63,317 bases of DNA, taken from positions 1 to 63,317 of the forward strand of contig NZ_MLAO01000013.1 in assembly GCF_002272835.1 (NCBI RefSeq), given 5' to 3'. Each line of letters begins with the position of its first letter. Within the stretch, counting starts at the first letter, position 1. This DNA comes from Helicobacter sp. 11S03491-1 (lineage in GTDB: Bacteria; Campylobacterota; Campylobacteria; Campylobacterales; Helicobacteraceae). Below the pieces are notes generated by a model. That model saw nothing but the letters and a program-made list of their open reading frames with translations. It was not told the DNA's origin and made no database searches. A program made the translations under genes and the position numbers. This document shows, in pieces, positions 56,127 through 63,317 of this stretch.

Positions 56127-56432
56127 TTAAATTTGTGTCCTCAAAATCTCTTTGTAAGCGCTGATCGCTTTATTCCTTACTTCTAACATTAATTTCATGC
56201 TTGTTTCAGCCTTGCCAATAGCTATAGCAGCTTGATGTAAATCCTTAATCTGCCCACTTGCCATATCTGCCAAAGCTTTATCTGAAGTTTCTTGAGCAAG
56301 GTTAAGCTCATCAATAGATTTTTTTAAAAGTTCAGAAAATTCGCCTTTTGTGCCCCCTGTTTTTCCACCCGATACAGAAGAAGCACCTAAGTTTGGCTTA
56401 GTAAGCGTTATATCATTTTTGATATTTTCCAT
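56127..56432 (-). CDS. fliE: Flagellar hook-basal body protein FliE
   Basis: A 101-residue MS-ring/rod junction protein: SFSELLKKSIDELNLAQETSDKALADMASGQ and AIAIGKAETSMKLMLEVRNKAISAYKEILRTQI are the FliE signature. It ends in the characteristic helix. It lies 22 bases after flgC and 8 before ftsI. Confidence 0.96.
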   Translation of the reverse strand: MENIKNDITLTKPNLGASSVSGGKTGGTKGEFSELLKKSIDELNLAQETSDKALADMASGQIKDLHQAAIAIGKAETSMKLMLEVRNKAISAYKEILRTQI

Positions 56433-56454
56433 TTTAATTCCTTGATTAAGCTTC

Positions 56455-56949
56455 TTAAGCTTGCAGCATCACAATGGCATTATTTGCCATATTTTTTGCA
56501 CTTTGAAAAGCAGCTACGTTTGCTTGATATGCCCTGGTCGCTTCAATCAAATCTGCCATTTCAACGACAGGATTCACATTGGGGTAAGCTACATAGCCCT
56601 CTGCATTTGCATCCGGATTGCCCGGTTCGTATTTCATCAAAGGCTCTCTATCATCACGAACAATTTTATCTACATACACACTCATTATAGCAGGTTTTGG
56701 TAATTTTCCGAAATCACCTTCATCAAGAGGATCTTCATAGATTGCATGATCGTTATTCTTTGCAAGTTTAGCATTCAAGACCTTATTAAAATCAAATGCC
56801 TTAAACACGACTTCTTGACGTCTGTAAGGACCTCCTTCATCTGTTCTGGTTGTATTGGCATTAGCAATATTTGAAGAGATAACATTGACTCGAAATCTTT
56901 GGGCAGATAAACCATAACCGCTAATATCAAAACCGGATAAAAAAGCCAT
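56455..56949 (-). CDS. flgC: Flagellar basal-body rod protein FlgC
   Basis: A 164-residue rod protein: FDISGYGLSAQRFRVNVISSNIANANTTRTDEGGPYRRQ at the N-terminus and VEMADLIEATRAYQANVAAFQSAKNMANNAIVMLQA at the C-terminus. 13 bases after flgB. Complete. Confidence 0.97.
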   Translation of the reverse strand: MAFLSGFDISGYGLSAQRFRVNVISSNIANANTTRTDEGGPYRRQEVVFKAFDFNKVLNAKLAKNNDHAIYEDPLDEGDFGKLPKPAIMSVYVDKIVRDDREPLMKYEPGNPDANAEGYVAYPNVNPVVEMADLIEATRAYQANVAAFQSAKNMANNAIVMLQA

Positions 56950-56962
56950 TTGAATCTCCTAT

Positions 56963-57400
56963 TTATAAATTTTTTCCTGAATCAATTGCATAAGCAAAAA
57001 TACCCTTATGTTTCTTGATGGCGACAGTTAAGGCTTGATACATGACGCTATTTTTCCCCATTTCACTTGTCTCTACATCCAAATCTACGCTATTACCATC
57101 ATTTCTAGCCAAATGCCCATCGCGAAAAAACATTGTAGCCCTGTTGTCTTCAAAATATTCTCCCTGAAGATGCTTGGGTGAAGTATGCGCCATTTTAAGC
57201 TCAAGATCAGGCTTATGATCCAAAATCTTTGCTTCTTCATGCGCAAGATAAGATTCAAAATCAATGTCCTTAGGACGATAAAATGGAGTATCCGCATTGG
57301 CAATATTGCTTGCTATCAAATCTTGCCTTATAGACCGATAATCAAGGGCTTGATAAACTAATGGATAAATTTTTGATGATTCAAAAAATGAAGAAACCAC
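56963..57400 (-). CDS. flgB: Flagellar basal-body rod protein FlgB
   Basis: A 145-residue rod protein: YQALDYRSIRQDLIASNIANADTPFYRPKDIDFESYL and MGKNSVMYQALTVAIKKHKGIFAYAI. It begins at a GTG (57400) behind GGGAG. The first gene of flgB-flgC-fliE-ftsI, driven by a sigma54 promoter. Confidence 0.96.
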   Translation of the reverse strand: MVSSFFESSKIYPLVYQALDYRSIRQDLIASNIANADTPFYRPKDIDFESYLAHEEAKILDHKPDLELKMAHTSPKHLQGEYFEDNRATMFFRDGHLARNDGNSVDLDVETSEMGKNSVMYQALTVAIKKHKGIFAYAIDSGKNL

Positions 57401-57441
57401 GCTGTCTCCCTGAAATTTTTATATCACAATCAGCAAAAACA

Positions 57442-57459
57442 AAGCAAAATTTATTCCAA
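57442..57459 (-). promoter_or_regulatory. Sigma54 (RpoN) promoter of flgB-flgC-fliE-ftsI
   Basis: On the minus strand TTGGAATAAATTTTGCTT has GG and GC exactly ten bases apart and differs from the flgH element at one base only. Transcription would start near 57432, about 32 bases before the flgB GTG. The divergent ftsW gene starts at 57551. Confidence 0.85.
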
Positions 57460-57550
57460 AATATCTTAGAATTTTGAAGCAGGTGTCAGAAACTTTTTGG
57501 TAACATTGCGAAATAATTCTCCTGACAAAAATTCGATAAATTGAGGTTTT

Positions 57551-58711
57551 ATGGCTGATAAACGATTATTTTTCTATACTACAATATTAATTGCTATTGG
57601 CGTGATTATGAGTTATTCGCTATCTGCATACATTATCATCATTTACAATTATGGTGAGTTTCATTTCCTTGCACGCCAACTCTTTTCGGCTATTATGGGA
57701 ATATTATTAATGTGGATGTTCTCTCAAATTGATCCGGAAAAAGGATTTAAAAAAATCGGCTGGACTCTGTTTCTTGTAGCATTAGCAATGATGATGGTGA
57801 TGCCTTTTTTACCGGATAGTATTGCCAGTAGTGCCGGAGGGGCGAAACGCTGGATTCGATTGCCGGGTTTCTCAATCGCCCCCTCAGAGCTTTTTAAACT
57901 TGGGTTTGTTTTTTTTCTTGCGTGGAGTTTTTCTAGAAAATTTACCTTTGGAAACAAACACACTATTAAAGAAGAATTTTTAATCATTCTGCCTTATTTG
58001 GGGGTTTTTCTTGTTGTGGTATTCCTTATTGCTGTGATGCAAAATGACTTAGGACAAGTCGTTTTACTTGCTATTACATTAGGATTGATGCTTATTTTTG
58101 CAGGAGGAAGCCTGCAACTTCTGGGAATTCTTTTTTTAGGTGTAATTGGATTAGGGACACTCACAATTATTACCAGTTCGCACCGTATTTTACGTGTGAA
58201 ACTTTGGTGGGCGAATGCTCAAGATTCTATCCTTGCCCTACTTCCGGATAAAATTGCCAATTACATTCGTGTAGAAAATCTCCCTGAACCCTATCAAATC
58301 CACCACGCAACCAATGCCATTTATAATGGAGGATTTTTTGGTCAAGGGTTAGGCGAAGGGCTGATCAAATTAGGTTTTTTGAGTGAAGTCCATACCGATA
58401 TGGTTTTAGCCGGAATTACTGAAGAACTTGGTTTTATAGGTCTGGGGATTTGTATTGCATTATTTAGTGCGATGATTTATCGTATTTTTAAAATTGCTAA
58501 TCGATTAAAAAACCAATCTTATTCACTTTTTTGTATTGGAGTTGCCCTTTTAATAGGATTTTCTTTTATTATTAATTCTTTTGGGGTGAGTGGCATTACC
58601 CCTATTAAAGGGATTGCAGTCCCATTTCTAAGCTATGGGGGAAGTTCGCTTATTGCTAATTGTATTGCTATAGGGCTTGTCTTAAGTCTCTCAAGACAAG
58701 CAAAAATCTAA
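57551..58711 (+). CDS. ftsW: FtsW/RodA/SpoVE-family lipid II polymerase (FtsW)
   Basis: A 386-residue polytopic (about 10 helices) SEDS glycosyltransferase that polymerises peptidoglycan, here probably with FtsI in septation. Family marks: GGAKRWIRLPGFSIAPSELFKLGFVFFLAWS, MQNDLGQ, EPYQIHHATNAIYNGGFFGQGLGEG, HTDMVLAGITEELGFIG, and the C-terminal SYGGSSLIANCIAIGLVLSLSR. GAGG precedes the ATG. Divergent from flgB; ftsI is nearby on the other strand. Confidence 0.93.
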   Translation: MADKRLFFYTTILIAIGVIMSYSLSAYIIIIYNYGEFHFLARQLFSAIMGILLMWMFSQIDPEKGFKKIGWTLFLVALAMMMVMPFLPDSIASSAGGAKRWIRLPGFSIAPSELFKLGFVFFLAWSFSRKFTFGNKHTIKEEFLIILPYLGVFLVVVFLIAVMQNDLGQVVLLAITLGLMLIFAGGSLQLLGILFLGVIGLGTLTIITSSHRILRVKLWWANAQDSILALLPDKIANYIRVENLPEPYQIHHATNAIYNGGFFGQGLGEGLIKLGFLSEVHTDMVLAGITEELGFIGLGICIALFSAMIYRIFKIANRLKNQSYSLFCIGVALLIGFSFIINSFGVSGITPIKGIAVPFLSYGGSSLIANCIAIGLVLSLSRQAKI

Positions 58712-58725
58712 AATCTTTGTAAAAT

Positions 58726-59223
58726 TTATTGAATTACCCTTAAAGGCGCTTGATAATCAGGTTCATTTGTGATCTCTTCACAAATTTCTTTATAAATAAT
58801 TTTTCCTTGAGGATTTACAACAAATACAGCACGGCTAAGTAATCCTTCAAGGGGACTATCTCCGAGTAAAACGCCATAGCTTTTGCCAAATTCTTTTTTC
58901 CTAAAATCACTGGCTACACAAATATTATCAATCCCTTCTGCAGAACAAAATCTTCCTTGCGCAAACGGAAGATCCATAGAAACAACAAATACACGAGCAT
59001 TCTTTAATGAAGCTGCTTCTTGATTGAATTTTCTTGTTTGTGTAGCGCATACTCCTGTGTCCAAACTGGGAACAACATTGATGATTTGGTATTTATCTTG
59101 CGTGCCCCCTATTTCAATAGTACTCAAATCTTTACCTACAAGCATCACAACCGGAGCATCATCACTTATATGGAGTTCTTTTCCGACAAGCTTCACAATA
59201 TTACCTTTAAATTTTACTGCCAT
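58726..59223 (-). CDS. tpx: Thiol peroxidase Tpx (atypical 2-Cys peroxiredoxin)
   Basis: A 165-residue periplasmic/cytoplasmic peroxidase that reduces peroxides with thioredoxin. Peroxidatic Cys is C59 in SLDTGVCATQTRKFN and resolving Cys is C93 in PFAQGRFCSAEGI, at the normal spacing. Upstream on the minus strand, TACAAT (59271-59276) is a possible -10. Convergent with ftsW. Confidence 0.96.
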   Translation of the reverse strand: MAVKFKGNIVKLVGKELHISDDAPVVMLVGKDLSTIEIGGTQDKYQIINVVPSLDTGVCATQTRKFNQEAASLKNARVFVVSMDLPFAQGRFCSAEGIDNICVASDFRKKEFGKSYGVLLGDSPLEGLLSRAVFVVNPQGKIIYKEICEEITNEPDYQAPLRVIQ

Positions 59224-59270
59224 ATTATTCCTTATTATTTTAGTTTCTCTAAATCCTTTAGAAAGACTTT

Positions 59271-59276
59271 ATTGTA
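59271..59276 (-). promoter_or_regulatory. Putative -10 element of tpx
   Basis: Minus-strand CCAATACAATAAAG carries TACAAT about 48 bases upstream of the tpx ATG. One mismatch to TATAAT; no -35 seen. Confidence 0.35.
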
Positions 59277-59326
59277 TTGGATTTAATTAAATACTTGTTT
59301 TATGAGGGCTTTTAAACAAAACTTGC

Positions 59327-59332
59327 TAAAAT
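59327..59332 (+). promoter_or_regulatory. Putative extended -10 element of the PIN-PhoH gene
   Basis: TTGCTAAAATC gives TGCTAAAAT, an extended -10 with one mismatch, about 39 bases upstream of the ATG at 59371. The leader ends with AAAGG. Confidence 0.4.
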
Positions 59333-59370
59333 CTAAATCATAATTCTTATTCAAATTTCAAAGGTATTTT

Positions 59371-60771
59371 ATGGTAAAAAAATCTTATCTTTTAGACACT
59401 TCAATCATTCTGGATGATATACAAAATATCCCTCATCTCTACCAAAATGGGCACAACCGTCTCTTTATCAGTGATGTAGTGATTGAAGAATTGGATAAGA
59501 AAAAAGAACTCCAAAATGAAACAGGTTATTTTGCACGTGAATTTTTTCGCTCTATTAATAGCGATGATCCCATCAAATCTCATCATAAAATCCACAAAAT
59601 AGAAGGAGATTTTCTCAAAGAAATCATTTTTTCTAAGCCTCCCTACCATATCCCTATTATTCTTATTTATCGTCAAAACTACAAAACTATTGGGCTTGAT
59701 CACTCCCTCAATGATACAAAAATTGCAGAGATTGCCAAAGATTATCACCTTACTTTACTAAGCAATGATATTTCACTCAAAATTCGCTCTCTTGCACGTG
59801 GCATCAAGGCGCAATCTCTCTTCCGTGATCGCGTAGAGAATCCAAACGATATTGATTTCTGGCATCATTTTGACCTACACAAAAATAGCGATCTTTCTTC
59901 TCTTAAAAATGATAAACAATTCATGAAACTCAAAGATTGGAGTTTGATTGAAATTGATGAGCAAGATAACACAGATAGCGCTTTATATTTTACAGGGAAA
60001 AAACACTTTGGCATCAAATTAGATGGGAATTTTGAAGAACTTAAGCTTGATGAAATCCTTGAAGCTTGTGATCCCTATATCAAGCCTATCAATTTAGAAC
60101 AAAAAATGCTTTATGCTATGCTTATTCATCCCAAAAATCGTGTCAGTATTGCTACAGGCTCTACAGGCAGCGGTAAAACACTGATTGCCCTACAAGCAGG
60201 TATTTATTTGGTAAAAAAAGGAATCGTTGATGGCATTATCTATATGCGTAATACCGTAACTGCAAGCGATAAGGAATCAGAATTGGGTTTCCGCAAAGGT
60301 GATGAAGCCCAAAAGCTCAACTATTTCATGTATCCCCTTTATAGCGCAATAAACTTTACTATTGATAGACTTCAAGAACAATCTCTAGCCAAAAGGATAG
60401 AATACCATGGTGATGTCAATACCATACAAAAAAAAGATGCCACAGAATACTTTTTACAAAAACACAATATTGAAATTATTGATATTGCTCATGCTAGAGG
60501 CATAACCATCGGTAAAAAATTTGTGATCTTTGATGAAGTTCAAAATGCCTCTAATGCTACTGTAAAACTTATTGGCACGCGTATTGGCGAAGGAAGTAGG
60601 ATTTTATTTTTAGGTGATTGGGCGCAAATTGACCACCCCTATTTAAGTAAATTTCGTAATGGCGCTGTGAGTCTCCTGCAAAAAGCCCTTCAAGATAATA
60701 TTCTCGCAGGTATTCAGCTTAGACAAACAATTCGTAGCGATATTGCTGCTTATTTTGGAGAAAGTTTTTAG
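59371..60771 (+). CDS. PIN-domain PhoH-family ATPase
   Basis: A 466-residue protein: N-terminal PIN ribonuclease-like domain (about 4-130, YLLDTSIILDDIQNI...ISDVVIEELDKKK with acidic residues, and LSNDISLKIRSLARGI), then a PhoH ATPase (about 215-466) with Walker A ATGSTGSGKTLIALQAG and Walker B VIFDEVQNASNATVKLIGTRIG. The PhoH2/YlaK architecture suggests an RNA helicase-nuclease. Complete. A possible hairpin made only of A and T (60771-60786) follows the stop. Confidence 0.9.
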   Translation: MVKKSYLLDTSIILDDIQNIPHLYQNGHNRLFISDVVIEELDKKKELQNETGYFAREFFRSINSDDPIKSHHKIHKIEGDFLKEIIFSKPPYHIPIILIYRQNYKTIGLDHSLNDTKIAEIAKDYHLTLLSNDISLKIRSLARGIKAQSLFRDRVENPNDIDFWHHFDLHKNSDLSSLKNDKQFMKLKDWSLIEIDEQDNTDSALYFTGKKHFGIKLDGNFEELKLDEILEACDPYIKPINLEQKMLYAMLIHPKNRVSIATGSTGSGKTLIALQAGIYLVKKGIVDGIIYMRNTVTASDKESELGFRKGDEAQKLNYFMYPLYSAINFTIDRLQEQSLAKRIEYHGDVNTIQKKDATEYFLQKHNIEIIDIAHARGITIGKKFVIFDEVQNASNATVKLIGTRIGEGSRILFLGDWAQIDHPYLSKFRNGAVSLLQKALQDNILAGIQLRQTIRSDIAAYFGESF

Positions 60772-61036
60772 TTTTTTATTAAAAAATCAACGAAATAAAT
60801 CCACTTAAATACTTGATTTTTTCTGCCTCAAGAATGCAAAACAGATTTTCGGATTATCTCTTGATTCCAACGCATTATTGACATATAGAGATAATAATCA
60901 CAAACAAAAATCATCTAATTCTATATAAAAATTCTAAAATTATAAAATAATACTTAAGATTGTGATTTTCAGTTTTATTTTAATACTTTTTATATATTAT
61001 TTTTTTCTATAAATAAAAATTATAAAGGAAATTCAA

Positions 61037-62929
61037 ATGAACCAAAAAATCTTATTATGTTGTCTGCTTTCTTTTGTTGGGCTATATGGAGCATCCGTCC
61101 CGCAAAAACTTGCAGACAAACCTGCTGATAAACCCTTACGTATTATTACTCATAATAAACAAGTTTATTGTTATGCACCTGTAATTTCTAATGGGGAACA
61201 TTATGTTTATATTGATAATTGTAATTCCAGTTCTGTGAAACCTGCCAGATATGATGTTTTTCAGAGGATTTCTTTCAATATATATGATAGCTGGTTTTGT
61301 GTCACTGCCCCAAGTTCAGTAACCGGAATTGATGGCAAAGTAACCCAAAAATGGGATTATGTCCATTTGCGTCCTTGCGCTATCAATGACAAAAATCAAC
61401 GCTGGATAGTCAAAGACAATGCTTTTTGGACTGCTGATGGAAAGTTTCGTCTCAAAGACTATGGCTGGTATGGTTATATTTCACAAAAAGCCTCAGATTA
61501 CTACAATCACACACTTGATCCTTCAATGCAATCTTGGATCAATACCGTTGCAACACCCGGAAACATTAGTCTAAAAACTCCATTAGCATGGACATTTAAA
61601 GATTCTCGACAATGGGGGGTTTATTATATCCAAGATAATTACTCCACGCTCGATCAAATAGTCAATCTCTATTATAATCCTGAGAATGGGCATATTGCCC
61701 AATATTATCCGGGAAACAACACATTATTTTGTATGACTTCCAACAACACTTCTTCTCAGGATTGGAATTGGGTAAGCTGGAATGCTTGTTCGGATATTAT
61801 TCCAAAAACCAAAGATAGTATGTATTGGGATATATCTTTTATGGTAGAAAATAAAGGAGTGCTTCAAGATTATCAAGGCAATATCCTAAGAATCACGAAA
61901 TATGGGACCAACTGGGGAGTGCCTTATACCGTAAAGCGATCTTATTTAGAAAAAGATACTGCCAATACTCCGGATTCTTTGTTTCTTTTGGCTTACGATA
62001 TAGGTCAATGGAATCAATATGTCAGCGCCAATCTGGGGGACACGCTTGAATATTGTCCTGCCCCCGGCCACAAAGATAGTTCTGCTCAGAGATCAAAACG
62101 TTCTTTGCCTCCTACTTTTAGATTGACTCAAGAATGGATTCAAAGACTATGGGAAATAGCCACAACAACTGATGGCGGTACCACATTAATAAGTATGTGT
62201 GGGACTTGTCTGCTTCATAGCTATCAAATGATAGCAGAATTGCAAGAATACTCTATAAGCGGGCCTCTTCGAAGTGGGGGATATTTTTTTAACACAGCGC
62301 CCAATACAGATCCCTTTGACTCCTTCAGACAAAGGTTTCCCATACTAGCCCAAAGACTTGATTCCACAATTGCTTTTTCCAATCTCCCTTTGCGCCCTCA
62401 AGAAAGCGGCAATACGAGAACAAGAAGATTGGGTTATGCAATGTCCTTATCAATGCTCCCCCAGTATGCTTGGCATGTATCTGATTTGGCAACCACGCAG
62501 GATCAAATACGTGACAGCATTCAAGAACTTTTCAATGCCCCTGTAGGGACGCTATGGTTTTATATTGTATCGAGATCAAATGCCCAAGGCACAGGTCCGG
62601 TTGGTCATGCACAGCCAATTTTACGCACTACTGATGGTTTGGTATTCCCTACTACAAATGCACCCGGAATGACTTTGCAACAATTCACCAGTCGGCTTAA
62701 TCATTTGAGAAGTGTCGATGAGGTTATTGATCTTCTTAATATTGGAGGAACGCGAACCCTTTACCTTTTTTTAACCCTTCAAGTAACAGGACATCATGAA
62801 AACCCTATCAATGCTAGTCTTTCTCTAAACAACTGTGCAGGCGGGGGAAACAACAGAAGAGGGAATCTTAGAATGCCTTCAAGCTCTCTGGTCAATCAAT
62901 GCCTAAGTGGCAGATGCTCATTGCAATAA
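61037..62929 (+). CDS. Secreted DUF1561 (PF07598)-type putative AB toxin with ricin-B-like lectin half
   Basis: A 630-residue exported protein. Signal peptide about 1-19 (LLCCLLSFVGLYGA/S). Residues about 40-300 are aromatic- and Cys-rich with lectin-like QRW (121-123), LRPCAINDKNQRW, the DYYNHTLDPSMQSWINTVATPGN block and QDWNWVSWNAC, the hallmark text of DUF1561 proteins, known from Leptospira, Bartonella and Helicobacter (Leptospira members are called VM proteins and have been reported as lectin toxins). A basic linker with RSKR at 352-355 follows C340. The C-terminal part (about 360-630) has C388-G-T-C391 at the start of a helix and GHAQPILRTTDG with H524. AAAGGA precedes the ATG. Family call is from memory; toxicity is inference. 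Confidence 0.75.
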   Translation: MNQKILLCCLLSFVGLYGASVPQKLADKPADKPLRIITHNKQVYCYAPVISNGEHYVYIDNCNSSSVKPARYDVFQRISFNIYDSWFCVTAPSSVTGIDGKVTQKWDYVHLRPCAINDKNQRWIVKDNAFWTADGKFRLKDYGWYGYISQKASDYYNHTLDPSMQSWINTVATPGNISLKTPLAWTFKDSRQWGVYYIQDNYSTLDQIVNLYYNPENGHIAQYYPGNNTLFCMTSNNTSSQDWNWVSWNACSDIIPKTKDSMYWDISFMVENKGVLQDYQGNILRITKYGTNWGVPYTVKRSYLEKDTANTPDSLFLLAYDIGQWNQYVSANLGDTLEYCPAPGHKDSSAQRSKRSLPPTFRLTQEWIQRLWEIATTTDGGTTLISMCGTCLLHSYQMIAELQEYSISGPLRSGGYFFNTAPNTDPFDSFRQRFPILAQRLDSTIAFSNLPLRPQESGNTRTRRLGYAMSLSMLPQYAWHVSDLATTQDQIRDSIQELFNAPVGTLWFYIVSRSNAQGTGPVGHAQPILRTTDGLVFPTTNAPGMTLQQFTSRLNHLRSVDEVIDLLNIGGTRTLYLFLTLQVTGHHENPINASLSLNNCAGGGNNRRGNLRMPSSSLVNQCLSGRCSLQ

Positions 62930-62946
62930 GTTGCAATAGTGTATAA

Positions 62947-62982
62947 AATATTTATTCTCTTGTTTCCAAGAGAATAAATATT
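62947..62982 (+). terminator. 16-bp perfect inverted repeat after the DUF1561 gene
   Basis: Left arm 62947-62962 (AATATTTATTCTCTTG) and right arm 62967-62982 are exact complements around the loop TTTC, 18 bases after the stop codon. It is a strong hairpin and probably a terminator or transcript-end stabiliser. No T-run follows directly (ACCCTATTTTG comes next), so the class is uncertain. Confidence 0.6.
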
Positions 62983-63317
62983 ACCCTATTTTGATCCATT
63001 CGGCAAAAATAACAGATTTAAATATTCATACTCTTATCTTGATTTTGGATTTTAAAATTTATGTTATTTTTTGCTACACTACAGATATCATAGCTATACC
63101 TAAAAAATTCTCTATTTTTTACAATCAACATTATCCTCAATTCTCTTCTCTCTCTTTTTTAAAAAGTCTCCATAACTAATGCTATTAATTTAAATAATGA
63201 TAATTATTATAGGAATATATCTATGAATGATTGTATGGATTTTCTTATTTAAAATAAAAAATAGATTTTTATCTTTAAATTATACACCCTATTATTTAAA
63301 ATTAGTTTAAGATATAT
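62983..63317. other. Gene-free end of the window
   Basis: About 335 bases with no convincing gene. It holds a Fur-box-like palindrome at 63193-63210 and a nine-codon ATG frame at 63223-63252, then AT-rich DNA to the edge. A TTG-initiated 62-codon frame (62991-63179) has no ribosome site and no recognisable composition. A neighbouring gene probably begins beyond the window. Confidence 0.5.
63193..63210 (+). promoter_or_regulatory. Fur-box-like palindrome
   Basis: AATAATGATAATTATTAT matches the classical Fur box GATAATGATAATCATTATC at 16 of 19 bases when read with the flanking base. It lies 13 bases before an ATG at 63223 that is open for only nine codons. It is the best Fur-box match I found; the regulated gene is probably beyond the window edge. 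Confidence 0.45.

Noticed and set aside
60772-61036. Promoter of the DUF1561 gene
   Set aside because: Several TATAAT-like runs are present in 60950-61020 but none is better than the AT-rich background, so I name none. TTGACA at 60878-60883 has no partner at the right spacing.
62991-63179. 62-codon TTG-initiated frame
   Set aside because: No ribosome site, no family resemblance, and it sits between a terminator-like hairpin and a Fur-box-like site. Composition looks like chance in AT-rich DNA.
1-63317. CRISPR arrays, rRNA, tRNA, tmRNA and insertion sequences
   Set aside because: No regularly spaced repeats, no GC-rich cloverleaf-like segments in the intergenic gaps, and no transposase-like protein were seen.

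Overview
The window reads as an AT-rich chromosomal segment of a Helicobacter species (Campylobacterota). This rests on a TlpD-type cytoplasmic chemoreceptor with a CZB domain, a Helicobacter-type Fur, two Hof-family outer-membrane proteins, an 80-residue protein matching H. pylori HP0268, a DsbK/HP0231-like oxidoreductase, pseudaminic acid genes beside flgH, and flagellar genes behind sigma54-type promoters. From memory of the H. pylori map, the window is a mosaic of syntenic blocks: HP0268-HP0280-like, HP0323-HP0327-like, HP0599-HP0597-like, HP1236-HP1237-like, HP1155-HP1147-like, HP0172-HP0174-like and HP1556-HP1560-like. The species cannot be fixed from the sequence alone.

Layout. 0.2-13.8 kb (minus): envelope and housekeeping genes (lpxL, waaC, gppA, ferredoxin, a degenerate TrpC-like protein, a TPR protein, a YkgJ-type cysteine cluster protein), two Hof porin-like proteins, an orphan PilM/N/O-like trio, a DUF374 acyltransferase, miaB and the HP0268-like nuclease. 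14-20 kb (plus): nusA, nucT-like nuclease, then a sigma54 promoter and a tight flgH-pseF-pseG-pseH-pseI string. 20-28 kb: fur, tlpD, bioF-like, PBP1A, DUF507, carA, then fliW-murG (minus) from a second sigma54 promoter. 28.5-38.1 kb (plus): valS, then a seven-gene type II secretion/type IV pilus-like machine (GspL/PilMN-like, PilO-like, PilP-like, secretin, TPR protein, GspE ATPase, GspF platform), comparable to the Campylobacter Cts DNA-uptake system. 38-44 kb: a PerR-like regulator, ffh, a restriction-modification pair, and rpsP-khpA-rimM-trmD-rplS. 44-59 kb: a TraF-like barrel, usp, moeA, fliR, an HD protein, two TonB-dependent receptors, a DsbK-like protein, flgB-flgC-fliE-ftsI from a third sigma54 promoter, ftsW and tpx. 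59-63 kb: a PIN-PhoH ATPase and a 630-residue secreted DUF1561 (PF07598)-type protein.

The most interesting element is the DUF1561 protein at 61037-62929. It has a signal peptide, a ricin-B-like lectin half, a basic RSKR linker that fits the furin consensus and lies between cysteines, and a C-terminal domain with a Cys...His arrangement. This looks like an AB-type toxin. Second is the Cts-like secretion cluster together with a separate PilMNO-like module and no pilin or prepilin peptidase in view. Third is the trio of near-identical sigma54 promoters, which couple flagellar genes to flagellin-sugar synthesis (pse), to murG and to ftsI.

No tRNA, rRNA, CRISPR array or insertion sequence was recognised. 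H. pylori locus numbers and family assignments are from recall of the families and were not searched.
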